Shown here: positions 37,144 through 46,966 of the stretch, one piece after another
Numbering within the stretch: the stretch's first letter is position 1
Layout of the letters: each line of letters opens with the position of its first letter
DNA from: Deltaproteobacteria bacterium UBA6601
GTDB taxonomy: Bacteria > Myxococcota_A > UBA796 > UBA9615
Length of the DNA: 64,000 nucleotides
Reading direction: 5' to 3'
Assembly: GCA_002433485.1 (NCBI GenBank)
Contig: DJIF01000103.1
Location: 9,756 to 73,755, forward strand
Program-made: the position numbers and the translations under genes
The notes under the pieces: model-generated
The model's database searches: none
Seen by the model: the letters and a program-made list of their open reading frames with translations, nothing else
What the model was told of the DNA's origin: nothing

Positions 37144-39089
37144 TACTTGTAGCTCCTCTGGGTCGGCGGCACGTACTCGAAGCTTAGCTCTTCTTTGTGC
37201 AGATTTGGCTTGTTGCCCACGCCGGTGAACTCCCAGGCTGCTACGTGACAGAACTCTTCGTCGTTCCGCCGAGCCTCGCCCTCTTCGGTCTGATGCTCGT
37301 TGCGGAAGTGACCGCCGCAGGACTCTTCTCGGGTAAAAGCGTCCAGTAACTTAATCTCCGCGAACTCAAGGAAGTCGGCTACTCGCATGGCCTTCTCGAG
37401 GCTCTGGTTCAGGCTCGCACCGCTGCCTGGCACACTGACGTTGCCCCAGAACTCCTCGCGCAAGGCCGGTACTTTGTCCATCGCTTCCTGTAGGCCCTCT
37501 TTGTTGCGTGCCATCCCGCAGTAGTCCCAGATCAAGAGCCCCAATTCCCGGTGGAAGCTGTCGACCGAACGTTTGCCTTTGATGGAGAGGAGCTTGTTGA
37601 TGCGATCCTGGACCGTGGTTTCGGCCTGGCTGAACTCAGCGCTGTTCGTATCGAGGGGCCGCGCTCCCACCTCAGCCAGATAGTGGCCAATCGTGTACGG
37701 CAGCACGAAGTAGCCATCGGCGAGGCCCTGCATCAGGGCCGAGGCACCAAGGCGGTTGGCTCCGTGGTCTGAGAAGTTGGCCTCACCGATCACGAACAGT
37801 CCGGGCAGGTTGCTCTGCAGGTTGTAGTCCACCCACAGTCCGCCCATGGTGTAGTGGGTGGCCGGGTAGATGCGCATTGGCGTTTCATAGGGATTGTCAC
37901 CGGTGATCCGCTGGTACATCTCAAAGAGGTTGCCGTACCGGGCTGATACGCCGTCCTTGCCGAGTCGTTCAATGGCATCGCGGAAGTCCAGGTACACGCC
38001 GCGGCCGTTGTAGGCGACACCGCGACCTTCGTCACAGGCGGTCTTAGCGGCCCGGCTTGCAACATCTCGTGGCACCAGATTGCCGAAGGTTGGATAGCGC
38101 CGCTCCAGGTAATAGTCGCGCTCACTGTCTGGGATCTTAGCTGGGTCTCGCCCCACTTTACCCGCTGCTTGGTCCCAGCAGTCGTTGGGGTCTTGCGGCA
38201 CCCATACTCGACCGTCATTGCGCAAAGATTCGCTCATCAGGGTGAGCTTGGACTGGTATTCGCCGGATACTGGAATGCAGGTGGGGTGAATCTGGGTGTA
38301 GCAGGGGTTGGCAAACAGCGCACCGCGCTTAGCAGCGCGCCAGGTCGCGGTGACGTTGCAGCCCATGGCGTTGGTTGAGAGATAGAAGATGTTGCCGTAG
38401 CCGCCGGTCGCAAGCACCACAGCGTCGGCCGCATAACGCCGAAGTTCGCCGCTGACGAGGTCGCGAACAATGATGCCTCGGGCCTGCCCATCCCTGACGA
38501 CCAGATCCAACATCTCGGTTCGCGGGAACATCTTAACCTTGCCCTCATGAACCATTCGGGCGTGCGCCTGATAGGCGCCGAGGAGCAACTGCTGACCGGT
38601 CTGACCGCGGGCGTAGAAGGTACGGCTTACCAGCGCACCGCCGAAGGAACGGTTCGCTAGCAGGCCACCATACTCTCGGGCGAAGGGTACCCCCTGGGCG
38701 ACCGCTTGATCGATGATGTTTACGCTGACCTGGGCGAGCCGGTAGACATTGGACTCGCGCGAGCGGAAGTCACCGCCCTTGACGGTGTCGTAAAAAAGTC
38801 GCCAGATGCTGTCGCCGTCGTTCTGGTAATTCTTAGCCGCGTTGATGCCGCCCTGGGCTGCGATCGAGTGGGCGCGCCTGGGGCTGTCCTGAAAGCAGAA
38901 GTTCAAGACGTTGTAGCCCAGCTCGGCCATGGTGGCTGCCGCTGATGCACCGGCGAGGCCCGTGCCGACAACAATGACTGTGTACTTGCGCTTGTTAGCA
39001 GGATTGACCACCCGGATCGCCTGGCGATGGCGGTCCCAGGAGGTCTCGATCGGCCCATCTGGGGCGTGGCTCTTTAGCTCGATGCTCAT
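37143..39089 (-). CDS. sdhA: Succinate dehydrogenase/fumarate reductase flavoprotein subunit
   Basis: A 648-residue catalytic subunit. It has a dinucleotide fold ([22 protein letters not shown]), the covalent-FAD His in [18 protein letters not shown], and active-site regions including HPTCIPVSG and [14 protein letters not shown]. It oxidises succinate to fumarate. Its length and the single cytochrome partner match the B-type complexes of Bacillus and deltaproteobacteria, which work with menaquinone. Confidence 0.95.
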   Translation of the reverse strand: MSIELKSHAPDGPIETSWDRHRQAIRVVNPANKRKYTVIVVGTGLAGASAAATMAELGYNVLNFCFQDSPRRAHSIAAQGGINAAKNYQNDGDSIWRLFYDTVKGGDFRSRESNVYRLAQVSVNIIDQAVAQGVPFAREYGGLLANRSFGGALVSRTFYARGQTGQQLLLGAYQAHARMVHEGKVKMFPRTEMLDLVVRDGQARGIIVRDLVSGELRRYAADAVVLATGGYGNIFYLSTNAMGCNVTATWRAAKRGALFANPCYTQIHPTCIPVSGEYQSKLTLMSESLRNDGRVWVPQDPNDCWDQAAGKVGRDPAKIPDSERDYYLERRYPTFGNLVPRDVASRAAKTACDEGRGVAYNGRGVYLDFRDAIERLGKDGVSARYGNLFEMYQRITGDNPYETPMRIYPATHYTMGGLWVDYNLQSNLPGLFVIGEANFSDHGANRLGASALMQGLADGYFVLPYTIGHYLAEVGARPLDTNSAEFSQAETTVQDRINKLLSIKGKRSVDSFHRELGLLIWDYCGMARNKEGLQEAMDKVPALREEFWGNVSVPGSGASLNQSLEKAMRVADFLEFAEIKLLDAFTREESCGGHFRNEHQTEEGEARRNDEEFCHVAAWEFTGVGNKPNLHKEELSFEYVPPTQRSYK

Positions 39090-39802
39090 ACGGCACCTCC
39101 AACCAGTCCGACCAGGACCGATACTGGAATGGCTACGTTGCCAAGGGTTACGGCAGCGGCGGTGCCCACGGCAATCTTCTTGATGATGCCGTCAAAGCGT
39201 GGGTTGCCCAGTCCCAGGGTGCGGAAGAGGCTCCAAATCCCGTGGGCAAGATGGAAGCCGAGGGCCAGTTGGGCGATTACATAGAAGAGGACCACGCCCG
39301 GTTGCCGAAAGCCCTGCACCACATTGTCGAAGATCGGGCATTGCAGACCATCACCAACCACCTTGCAGTGCTCGATGCTTGGAGTGACCTCGGAGCCAAC
39401 GGTCAGGTGTAGCAGGTGATAGACGATGAAGGCGAGCAGGATCACGCCGCCCCAGCGCATGGTCCGTACCGCATAGCTCCCTGAGAGCCACTTGTGTTGC
39501 TTGTAGTTGGCCGGCCGCGCTGCGCGCGCGCGCAACGTCAATACACAGGCCGAGTAGATGTGTGCAGCGACGGCGACCAGAAGCGTCACCCGAGTGCCCC
39601 ACAGGAGCAGCTTGTTGCCCTTGAGCAGCGCTCCATATTGGTTGAGAGCCTCGCGCCCCATACCTTCCTCGACGAATTCAAGAAAGATTTGCAGGTTGCC
39701 CAGCATGTGACCAATGACAAAGCCCACCAGTACCAGGCCGCTTACGGCCATGATGACTTTGAGGCCGATCGTCGAGGTCAGAAAACGTTGTAGCCAGTCC
39801 AT
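39086..39802 (-). CDS. sdhC: Succinate dehydrogenase cytochrome b558-type membrane subunit
   Basis: A 238-residue membrane protein with five hydrophobic helices and histidines placed as in di-haem b558 anchors ([35 protein letters not shown]). It anchors SdhAB and reduces the quinone. It is first in the operon, overlapping sdhA by 4 bp. About 240 bp separate it from the divergent acyltransferase-like gene; no operator recognised. Confidence 0.92.
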   Translation of the reverse strand: MDWLQRFLTSTIGLKVIMAVSGLVLVGFVIGHMLGNLQIFLEFVEEGMGREALNQYGALLKGNKLLLWGTRVTLLVAVAAHIYSACVLTLRARAARPANYKQHKWLSGSYAVRTMRWGGVILLAFIVYHLLHLTVGSEVTPSIEHCKVVGDGLQCPIFDNVVQGFRQPGVVLFYVIAQLALGFHLAHGIWSLFRTLGLGNPRFDGIIKKIAVGTAAAVTLGNVAIPVSVLVGLVGGAV

Positions 39803-40044
39803 CGCTAACTCTCAGACCTTGCACCACCGCAGTATGGTGCCGAACGCGGCGAAAAATAATCCGGTCCGGAGCAGCCCTCCTCTCCTTCACCGGAATTGCT
39901 TGGTGGTTTAGCAGATCGGGACGATCGCGGCCACAGGACCCAACAGTCGTCGTTCTCGCCGCTACACGCAGTTAGCCGTTTGGATAGAAAAGTATGGGCT
40001 GAATGCAGCGGTCGGCCAAAAGGTGAGGTACATGGCGTGCTCAA

Positions 40045-40833
40045 GTGCAGTTGAGCCATCCCATAGAGCGGCGTTCTCCAATCCTGAGCAGGCTGTTCAA
40101 GTCCTATGTGCGCCGCTATATGGGGCGCCGCTTTGCCGGTGTGCGACTGCTGCGAGCCGGTGCCCGGCCACAACTCAGCGATGGCCCGGTCCTGGTCGTC
40201 ATGAACCACCCGTCCTGGTGGGACCCGCTGTTTGGTTCCCTGCTATCGGATGTGCTGGGGCGTTGCGACTTTGCCCCTATGGATGCTGCGCAGCTGGAAC
40301 GTTACGGGTTCTTCAAGCGACTGGGTTTTTTTGGGATCCAGCGAGACTCGCATGTGCGGCTCGCAGATTTCCTGCGAACTGTTGATCGGCTGCTGCAGGT
40401 ACCTGAGGTTGCGCTATGGATTACCGCGCAGGGACGCTTTAGCGACGTTCGCCAGCGTCCGGCCCGGCTCGAGGGCGGGGTTGGCCATGTGGCGCGGCGG
40501 ATGAAGTCTGGCTCCGTGCTCCCGCTCGCTATTGAGTATGGATTCTGGGATGAGAGCAAGCCGGAGGCGTTTGCGGCCTTCGGCGAGCCTCTTGCGGTGG
40601 AGGCCAAGGGGCATACTGCGCGGCAGTGGACCGAGCTTGTGGAGCACGCTCTTGAACAGACCCAGGACCACCTGGCTGCTGCGGTTCAGGCGCGCGACGC
40701 TGAGCGCTTTGAGACCATGCTCTCCGGTCGGGTTGGAGTTGGCGGTATCTATGATCTGCAAAGGGCGCTGCGGGCTCGCCTTCGGGGCGAACGCTTTCGG
40801 GCCGCGCACAGTCTGCCGGAGCCGTTGGAATGA
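40045..40833 (+). CDS. PlsC-family acyltransferase
   Basis: A 262-residue protein with the lysophospholipid acyltransferase HxxxxD motif as NHPSWWDP (residues ~54-61) followed by a WITAQGRFSD block. It probably acylates a glycerolipid or glycolipid at the inner membrane. It starts at GTG 40045 and overlaps the next gene, a membrane glycosyltransferase, by 4 bp (ATGA). The pair recalls the glycosyltransferase/acyltransferase couple that finishes staphyloxanthin-type glycolipids, but no carotenoid genes are in view. Confidence 0.8.
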   Translation: MQLSHPIERRSPILSRLFKSYVRRYMGRRFAGVRLLRAGARPQLSDGPVLVVMNHPSWWDPLFGSLLSDVLGRCDFAPMDAAQLERYGFFKRLGFFGIQRDSHVRLADFLRTVDRLLQVPEVALWITAQGRFSDVRQRPARLEGGVGHVARRMKSGSVLPLAIEYGFWDESKPEAFAAFGEPLAVEAKGHTARQWTELVEHALEQTQDHLAAAVQARDAERFETMLSGRVGVGGIYDLQRALRARLRGERFRAAHSLPEPLE

Positions 40834-41945
40834 TTTGGTTTGTCCTTGCCCTGGCGGCTGTCCCTGCGGTGCTCTTTGCCGTTAACCTGGCTCGCTTCGG
40901 AAGGCCCTCTGAAAAGTCGGCGCGTCCGGTCAGCGTGTTGATCCCGGCACGCAATGAGGAAGCCTCTATCGGCGCGGCGCTTGAGGCCATTCTTGCCAGT
41001 CAGGGTGCAGATTTTGAGGTGGTTGTGCTCGACGACCACAGCACTGATCGGACCGCTGAGATTGTCTCATCCATTACCGATCCGCGAGTTCGACTGGAAC
41101 AAGCAGGCCCCCTGCCTAAGGGCTGGTGCGGCAAGATGTACGCCTGCGCCCAGCTTGCACGGCATGCACGGCACGATGTCTTCGTCTTCATTGATGCCGA
41201 TGTGCGGCTTGGGCCAGAGGCCCTCGCACATTTTGCAGCGCTCCCGCAGACCCGCGCCGCCGATCTTGTCAGTGGCATTCCCCGGCAGGTAACCGAGAGC
41301 CTCCTTGAGCGGTTGATGATTCCGTTGATTCACTTTGTGCTGCTGGCCTACCTGCCGATGGGTCGGATGCGAGCGAGCACTGCGCCCTGCTATGCCGCTG
41401 GCTGTGGACAGCTGATGATTGCAACCAGGCGCGGCTATGAAGCTGCCGGTGGCCATCAGGCGATTCGTCAAACTATGCACGACGGTATCAATCTGCCGCG
41501 GTCTTTTCGGCGGGCCGGACTCCGCACCGACGTTGTCGACGTTACTCGCTTGTTGCGTTGTCGCATGTACACCGATGCTGCGACCACCTGGCATGGCCTC
41601 GCGAAAAACGCCCACGAAGGACTCGGCACGACGGCCGGTATCCTGCCCTGGACCGTGCTCCTCTTAGGAGGCCAGGTCCTGCCTTTTGTCATGCTGATGG
41701 TTGCGCCATCGCCACTCAGCTCGGTTGCAGCGGGGCTGGCATTGCTGCCGCGGTTGCTCGCTGCGTGGCGCTTTGAGCAGTCCTGGCTGGGGGCTCTTCT
41801 GCATCCCCTCGGCGTGTCCTTGTTGGTTGCGGTCCAGTGGTATGCCCGCGGGCTCCGAGCGCTCGGTCGCCCTCCGGCTTGGAAGGGGCGGCGCATGGAC
41901 CTGGGTGGCGAAGTGTTGCTTAGCGGGCGAGGCAGCGCTGACTGA
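40830..41945 (+). CDS. Membrane glycosyltransferase, family 2 (CrtQ-like)
   Basis: A 371-residue protein with an N-terminal membrane helix, a GT2 catalytic domain (VSVLIPARNEEASI, DDHSTDRT, the metal-binding DADV), and C-terminal hydrophobic helices. It is similar in layout to the 4,4'-diaponeurosporenoate glycosyltransferase CrtQ and to hopanoid or lipid glycosyltransferases. It probably transfers a sugar to a lipid acceptor that the coupled acyltransferase then esterifies, or the reverse. The acceptor is unknown. Confidence 0.8.
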   Translation: MIWFVLALAAVPAVLFAVNLARFGRPSEKSARPVSVLIPARNEEASIGAALEAILASQGADFEVVVLDDHSTDRTAEIVSSITDPRVRLEQAGPLPKGWCGKMYACAQLARHARHDVFVFIDADVRLGPEALAHFAALPQTRAADLVSGIPRQVTESLLERLMIPLIHFVLLAYLPMGRMRASTAPCYAAGCGQLMIATRRGYEAAGGHQAIRQTMHDGINLPRSFRRAGLRTDVVDVTRLLRCRMYTDAATTWHGLAKNAHEGLGTTAGILPWTVLLLGGQVLPFVMLMVAPSPLSSVAAGLALLPRLLAAWRFEQSWLGALLHPLGVSLLVAVQWYARGLRALGRPPAWKGRRMDLGGEVLLSGRGSAD

Positions 41946-42102
41946 GTCCTTACTCTGGGCAGCCTAAGGCGAGCTGGCTACTGAGCCCAGCTTCGCTCCG
42001 CGCTGGCTGGGTGTACAAGTTAATCCCGGTAAACCGGTGCTCCAGCTGAGTTAAGGTGGGCTAGGCCACAGTTGCTGTCGGCTGAATTTCATCGAGTTCA
42101 TC

Positions 42103-42534
42103 GTGCCCCACCTGATTGCTTCCATCATTGAGTGCTGCGGACTGGGCGTGTATTGCGTCATCTTCTGGTGGTTGGGACTGCAGAGTCTGGCAAAGCCCAG
42201 CCGGGCAGCGATCGACCAGCTGATGCGCTTGAGGTACGTCTTGGCGCTCTCTTTGGGCATCGCAGTGGTGGCGCTGGCCGTGAACGTCTGGATGGCTCAT
42301 GGTCGATTCGCCTGGGCCGACTTTCCCGGCTGGGGACAGCTGACACTGGCCCTTCTGTTGGCTCTGCTGCTGTCGAACCTGGTGCTGGAGTTCGCAACTC
42401 TTCAACCCATCCGAAGCTCCACTCTCGGGTCACCTCAGGTTGAGCCTGCCCTGCTCGTGGCTCAGCGTCACCTGCTCTGCCACTGCGTGCTCGCTGTTGG
42501 GCTGTGGTTGCCCTGGTTGGCTACGCTTTTTTAG
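42103..42534 (+). CDS. Hypothetical membrane protein
   Basis: A 143-residue protein with four hydrophobic stretches (about residues 5-27, 44-63, 80-98, 122-142) and short polar loops, so an inner-membrane protein. No family recognised. The start is GTG 42103 with a weak ribosome binding site. The stop lies four bases before the convergent sulfotransferase stop. Confidence 0.6.
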   Translation: MPHLIASIIECCGLGVYCVIFWWLGLQSLAKPSRAAIDQLMRLRYVLALSLGIAVVALAVNVWMAHGRFAWADFPGWGQLTLALLLALLLSNLVLEFATLQPIRSSTLGSPQVEPALLVAQRHLLCHCVLAVGLWLPWLATLF

Positions 42535-42538
42535 TAGG

Positions 42539-43798
42539 TCAGACCAGGTCAAAGCGATTGATGTAGTCAGTGAAGATGCTGGAGATCTCGGTGGAGTTAA
42601 GGCCGTAGCGCTCGGGGTCGTAGCGATGTTTGCCGATGGCGTCTTTCCGCTCTGTTTCTAGATAGCTCGTCATGGCCGCTCGGCCTTGGGCGCTTGTGCT
42701 CAGGCCAAAGTGAGCGCTGATGCGCTCCACCATGCCTTTGGGGTCGGCCACTAGCTGGCGAAAGTCCGCGTCAAAGAACTGCTGCTCTCCGACTCGTTCG
42801 CGGACAGCCAGCGCCCGGCTTACTCCCTGGTGGAAGCGCTTGGTGATGTGGCCGCCTAGCTCCAGGCCGTCGTAGCCGCCGAAGACAGTGCGCAGGTTAA
42901 GCGACACCATGCTGCAATACGATGCGATGCAGGAGGTCGGCTCCCGGTGAGTCCAGACAATGCAGGCGTCTGGGAAGACCTCCAGCAAGGCATCGAGAAA
43001 CCAGAGGTGCTCGGGGCACTTGAGGATCAGCTGATCTGCAGGGTCCCGATGGAGCAGCATCTGCAGGCTCTGCCGATATTCTCGATAGCACCATGTCATG
43101 TCTTGCTCAAGCAGCCAGTCGCCGTAGCGCCGAAGCCCGGTCGAGATGTCCATGTTGAGCGTCGAAAACGCCATGGAGAACAGCGGCCAGCATTCCTCGG
43201 AGCTGGTCGCGGAGACGGCGTGCATCTGCGCCATCTCCGGTGCGCAGCGATAGACGATGCTGAGATCGGCCCTGGCCGCGCGAATGCGGCGCCTTCGGTC
43301 GGTGTTGAAGTCCTCGTGGGTAGGGACGGGCCGGGTTAGTTCCCAGAACTTAAGCGTGCGTCGTCCAGGCTCTTGGGCCAATAGATTCTGTAGGATCGTG
43401 GTGCCGGTGCGCGGAAAACCCAGCACAAAGACCGGTCGCTGGATGGGGATGTCTCGGATCTCGGGATGCGCCTTGCAGTAACTTTGTTGCTTGGCTCGCG
43501 AGACCAGGGCTCGCTTTGTAAGCGAGTTGAAGTACAGGTAGCTGAGCGAGGTTGCGTCGTTATCGCGGACTTCACTGAGGACCTTGTCCATCCGCTCAAG
43601 ACAGGCGCTGTCACCGATGTCATGGGAGCCGGCAAGGCGGGCCGCCTGCTGGCGGATGGCATCTGGGTTGAGATTGGCGACTGGTAGGTGGAGTAGCCGC
43701 GCGATCCAAGCGCCGAAGTTGAGGAGCTTCTCGAACCAGCCGTGACCGTCGCGGGACACGGTCAGTTGCTTTTTATGGGAGTCCTCAATCACCAGCAC
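42539..43798 (-). CDS. Sulfotransferase family protein
   Basis: A 419-residue protein with the PAPS-binding P-loop RPVFVLGFPRTGTTILQNLL (residues ~123-142) and a downstream 3'-phosphate-binding segment, WTHREPTSCIASYCSM. It belongs to the bacterial 'sulfotransferase family' that modifies lipids, sugars or small molecules using PAPS. The acceptor cannot be told from sequence; the adjacent glycolipid-type genes make a lipid or glycan a reasonable guess. Confidence 0.82.
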   Translation of the reverse strand: MLVIEDSHKKQLTVSRDGHGWFEKLLNFGAWIARLLHLPVANLNPDAIRQQAARLAGSHDIGDSACLERMDKVLSEVRDNDATSLSYLYFNSLTKRALVSRAKQQSYCKAHPEIRDIPIQRPVFVLGFPRTGTTILQNLLAQEPGRRTLKFWELTRPVPTHEDFNTDRRRRIRAARADLSIVYRCAPEMAQMHAVSATSSEECWPLFSMAFSTLNMDISTGLRRYGDWLLEQDMTWCYREYRQSLQMLLHRDPADQLILKCPEHLWFLDALLEVFPDACIVWTHREPTSCIASYCSMVSLNLRTVFGGYDGLELGGHITKRFHQGVSRALAVRERVGEQQFFDADFRQLVADPKGMVERISAHFGLSTSAQGRAAMTSYLETERKDAIGKHRYDPERYGLNSTEISSIFTDYINRFDLV

Positions 43799-43841
43799 TT
43801 AGTAGCACAGCCGAGCCGAAGGTCTGGTGGCGAAAGTTGTC

Positions 43842-44015
43842 TTATGGCGCCGGTTCTTCGGGCAGCAGGACATCCATGGGGCCGATGTCGTTCGCTGGGC
43901 TGGCCGCTTGGCTTATGGTGGGCGTGCCAGCAGGATCAGCTGGGGCTGCTGAGGTAGTCGTCGCTGCCTTGGTGAATGAGGTGTAGTGGCGTCTATCGGT
44001 TCTGGGAGAGCTCAA
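43842..44015 (-). other. In-frame open segment directly after the ABC permease stop
   Basis: After the permease TGA (44016-44018) the same frame stays open for 57 more residues. It begins with TTG and ends LLPEEPAP before a TAA. The composition (Ala/Thr/Pro-rich, then ANDIGPMDVLLPEEPAP) looks coding-like. It may be a tiny coupled gene or a lost C-terminal extension of the permease. It lacks its own ribosome binding site. The surrounding 217 bp contain no other gene. Confidence 0.3.
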
Positions 44016-45416
44016 TCAGCCGCTACGGATCCAGGCCCAGATGGTTCGCAGTTGGGGTCTGGCGCCAGTCATCAGGATCGCGATGCGAAAGACTCGTGAG
44101 CCGAATCTCCAGGCAAGCCATGCGGTTGCAGTCATGGCTGCCAGGCTAAAGGTCAGTTGCCAGGCAGGCACGGTGCCGACCCCAAGTCTCAAGATCATCG
44201 CTACCGGCGCCGTGAGTGGGAAGAGGCTGAGGACCACCGCCGCCAGCTGCTTTCCCTCCGCGATGAAGACAGGAAAGAGGAAGAAGGGCAGGGAGGCAGT
44301 GATGCTCCAGGCGGCACTGGTCTGGCGACCTTCGATGCGATTGGAGGCGATGGCTCCAGTTGCACCCATCAGAGAGGCGTACATGGCGTATCCCAAGGCA
44401 GCGCAGAGGAACATGCTCAGTAATTGGCCCAGACCAAGGGTCAGACTGCCGAGGATGATCAATGGGCCGAGGCCGAGTAGTGCCATGAGCAGCGTCTGCA
44501 GCAGCCCCGCAGCGCCCAGACCCAGCATCTTGCCCAGCAGGAGGTCTTCAGGGGTCACGCTGGCCAGCAGGATTTCCAGGATCCTGGTCTCTTTTTCCTC
44601 CCCGATGCTGTCCAGTAGGTAGCCCGATGAAACAAAGATGATGAGGGCGAAGAAGCTGCCAAAGGCGAGCGGCATTAGCAGAGCGGTGAAGGAGTCTTGA
44701 GACTTGTTCTCTTCGGCTTCGGGTTCGCCTTCGATGCCGACTACCTGGTACTCGGCCTCGAGCACCTTGACCAGCCGCTGTTGGTGCGACTGCTCAAGGG
44801 CTGTACGGTTTGCGATGGATGTTCTCACCAGCCGGGTGATCGCGCGGTGTCCGGGGTGCACGCGCCACTTGGTGTGGCTCAACCGTCCGATCAAGATGGC
44901 CACAGCGGGGTCCTGCCAGTAGTCGGAAGCAAAGATCCAAGCTGCGTCGGCCTCTCCAGTGCGTACTGCCTGGGTGGCGGCAGCTTCGTTGGGATACAGA
45001 CGAATCTCCACCCGTGCTGCTGGCTGAAATCCGCCGCGGTCGCGGCTGTCCAGCCACGAGGCGGGGTCTAGTTTTACCGGCGCCTTAGAGCCCCTGCTGT
45101 GCTCATCGGCGGCTCGTTGCTGGTCCTGGTTGTGCCACTCAATACTCTTTGGGGACGCGGCCGCTGGGCTGGCTTGGTCGACCAGGCCGATGACCGTGAT
45201 CTCGTCGGGGTCTTTGAGTCCGGTGAGGCTCTGTGGCCCGCCGGAAAGGGCCAGGGACAGAGCTGGCAGAGCGGTGAGCAAGACCAGGCCGATGGGCATG
45301 CCGATCAAGGTGACGATGTAGCCGACCCTGCTCACCGTGCTCCAGAACTCGTGCCGCGCCACGACGAGGACTCGTCGCTGTTGCGTGTCTGTTTGGGGTT
45401 CAGGGTTGAACTGCAT
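44016..45416 (-). CDS. ABC-2 type transporter permease (NatB-like)
   Basis: A 466-residue membrane protein. It has an N-terminal helix after RHEFWSTVSRVGYIVTLIGMP, a large extracytoplasmic domain (residues ~75-245) and a C-terminal bundle of helices with the hallmark GEEKETRILEILLASVTPEDLL. This layout is that of NatB/YhaP exporters (Na+ or drug efflux). It pairs with the ATPase gene just upstream, with a 17-bp overlap. The transported substrate is unknown. Confidence 0.85.
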   Translation of the reverse strand: MQFNPEPQTDTQQRRVLVVARHEFWSTVSRVGYIVTLIGMPIGLVLLTALPALSLALSGGPQSLTGLKDPDEITVIGLVDQASPAAASPKSIEWHNQDQQRAADEHSRGSKAPVKLDPASWLDSRDRGGFQPAARVEIRLYPNEAAATQAVRTGEADAAWIFASDYWQDPAVAILIGRLSHTKWRVHPGHRAITRLVRTSIANRTALEQSHQQRLVKVLEAEYQVVGIEGEPEAEENKSQDSFTALLMPLAFGSFFALIIFVSSGYLLDSIGEEKETRILEILLASVTPEDLLLGKMLGLGAAGLLQTLLMALLGLGPLIILGSLTLGLGQLLSMFLCAALGYAMYASLMGATGAIASNRIEGRQTSAAWSITASLPFFLFPVFIAEGKQLAAVVLSLFPLTAPVAMILRLGVGTVPAWQLTFSLAAMTATAWLAWRFGSRVFRIAILMTGARPQLRTIWAWIRSG

Positions 45417-46341
45417 GGAGGAAGATCTCTTCGAGACTGGGCTTAACAGGACGCAGCAGAGAGACCCTTGCTGAACGCTCCGCGAGGGCCTGGAGCAGTG
45501 CGTTTGGGTCTGCTCCGTCAGTGAGGTGGACGGTGTATAGACGCTCTTTGCCTGTGCCTATCGGCGCGCTGGCCTGCACCTCGGCAATCATTGGCCACAG
45601 CTCGCCGTGGGCCAGGGCCGCATCGGTCTGAACCTGAACTACATTGACGCCCAGCTCACCGCGTAACTGTGCGACCGAGCCGTGTCGGACCAAGCGCCCA
45701 GCGTGGAGCAGACCTACGCGGTCGCACAGTGCTTGTGCCTGCGCCATCAGGTGGGTGGACAGGATCATCGATATGCCACCGCTCTTCAGTCGCCCGATGA
45801 GGTCGCGCAGGAGCACGACATTTAACGGGTCGAGGCCTGAGAACGGCTCGTCCCAGATCAGCAGCCTCGGCCTGGCCAGCAGCGTGCTGATTAGCTGGAT
45901 CTTCTGTTGGTTGCCCTTGCTGAGGGTCTTGATCTTGCTGTCTCGGCTCGCTGTCATGCCCAGAGCTTCGAGCCAGTAGTCGGCGCTCTCGATGGCTTCG
46001 GTCTTGCTGAGTCCCTTTAGTTCGCCCAGGTAGCACAGGACCTGGATTACGCTGCGGCGAAGGTAGAGGCCGCGAGTCTCTGGGAGGTAACCGATGGAGT
46101 CCAGATCGCGGCGCGACAAGCGGTGGCCGAAGAGCTCGATGCTTCCCAGGTCGGGGCGGTAGATGTCGAGGAGCATGCGCAGCAGGGTGCTCTTCCCTGC
46201 ACCATTGGGACCCAGTAGCCCGAACACCTCGCCGGATTCCACCTGCAGGCTGACCGAGTCGACCGCTTGAACCGAGCCAAAGGCCTTGGATACCGCCTCG
46301 ACACGGAGGATAGGGGCCTTTGAGTCCATCGAAGCAGTCAT
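45400..46341 (-). CDS. ABC transporter ATP-binding protein (NatA-like)
   Basis: A 313-residue ABC ATPase with Walker A GPNGAGKST, a divergent signature (TLSKGNQQKIQLISTLL), Walker B LLIWDEPFSGLD and the H-loop LSTHL. It ends with a C-terminal domain typical of ABC-2 exporters. It drives the NatB-like permease encoded next to it. Confidence 0.87.
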   Translation of the reverse strand: MTASMDSKAPILRVEAVSKAFGSVQAVDSVSLQVESGEVFGLLGPNGAGKSTLLRMLLDIYRPDLGSIELFGHRLSRRDLDSIGYLPETRGLYLRRSVIQVLCYLGELKGLSKTEAIESADYWLEALGMTASRDSKIKTLSKGNQQKIQLISTLLARPRLLIWDEPFSGLDPLNVVLLRDLIGRLKSGGISMILSTHLMAQAQALCDRVGLLHAGRLVRHGSVAQLRGELGVNVVQVQTDAALAHGELWPMIAEVQASAPIGTGKERLYTVHLTDGADPNALLQALAERSARVSLLRPVKPSLEEIFLHAVQP

Positions 46342-46458
46342 TCTAGGACAGAAACTTGAGGGCTCGCGCTTGGCTCAGGGCAGGGCGTCAGCACTGTGGT
46401 CGGCAAAGCTTGAGCGCGACTGGGCATGGCGTTGCCCAGGGCACTGCGGTTGGGATGC

Positions 46459-46878
46459 TCACCATTGCCCGGTGCTTGGCATTGAGAGCCAGGGCTCCTT
46501 GAGGGGTAGCGGCTCCCCATCCTGGAGCAGTTCCACCGAGATGTCGTCGGGAGATCGGACAAAGGCCATTCGCCCATCGCGGGGCGGACGTAGAATCGTG
46601 ACGCCTCCCGCCTGAAGTCGCTCGCAAATGGCGTAGATGTCTTGAACCGCGAAGGCCAGGTGCCCGAAGTTCCGGCCCCCACTGTAGGCATTTGGTTGGT
46701 CCCAGTTGTGGGTCAGTTCGATCTCTGGGGCGCCGGGTTCAGTAGCCAGGAAGATGAGCGTGTAGCGGCCCTTCTCACTGTCGCGCCGGCGCGTCTCGGT
46801 CAGTCCAAGCAGGTCGCAGAAGAAGTGCAGGGATGCGTCGACGTCACGAACTCGAAGCATGCTGTGTAAGAACCTCAT
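46459..46878 (-). CDS. gloA: Lactoylglutathione lyase (glyoxalase I)
   Basis: A 139-residue protein very similar to GloA. The four metal ligands are present: His5, Glu54 (EIELTHNW), His73 (FGHLAF) and Glu116 (SVELL). The short chain without extra loops is of the Ni/Co-type bacterial class. It converts the glutathione-methylglyoxal hemithioacetal to S-lactoylglutathione. It stands alone between the ABC exporter and the BtuF-like gene. Confidence 0.9.
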   Translation of the reverse strand: MRFLHSMLRVRDVDASLHFFCDLLGLTETRRRDSEKGRYTLIFLATEPGAPEIELTHNWDQPNAYSGGRNFGHLAFAVQDIYAICERLQAGGVTILRPPRDGRMAFVRSPDDISVELLQDGEPLPLKEPWLSMPSTGQW

Positions 46879-46966
46879 GGGACCAGTCTCGCTGAGCGAT
46901 GGCGAACAAGCTAGTGGGGCAATTCTATGGGCCGTTGTGTCCGGTCGCGACCGGTCGGGTTAGAGC

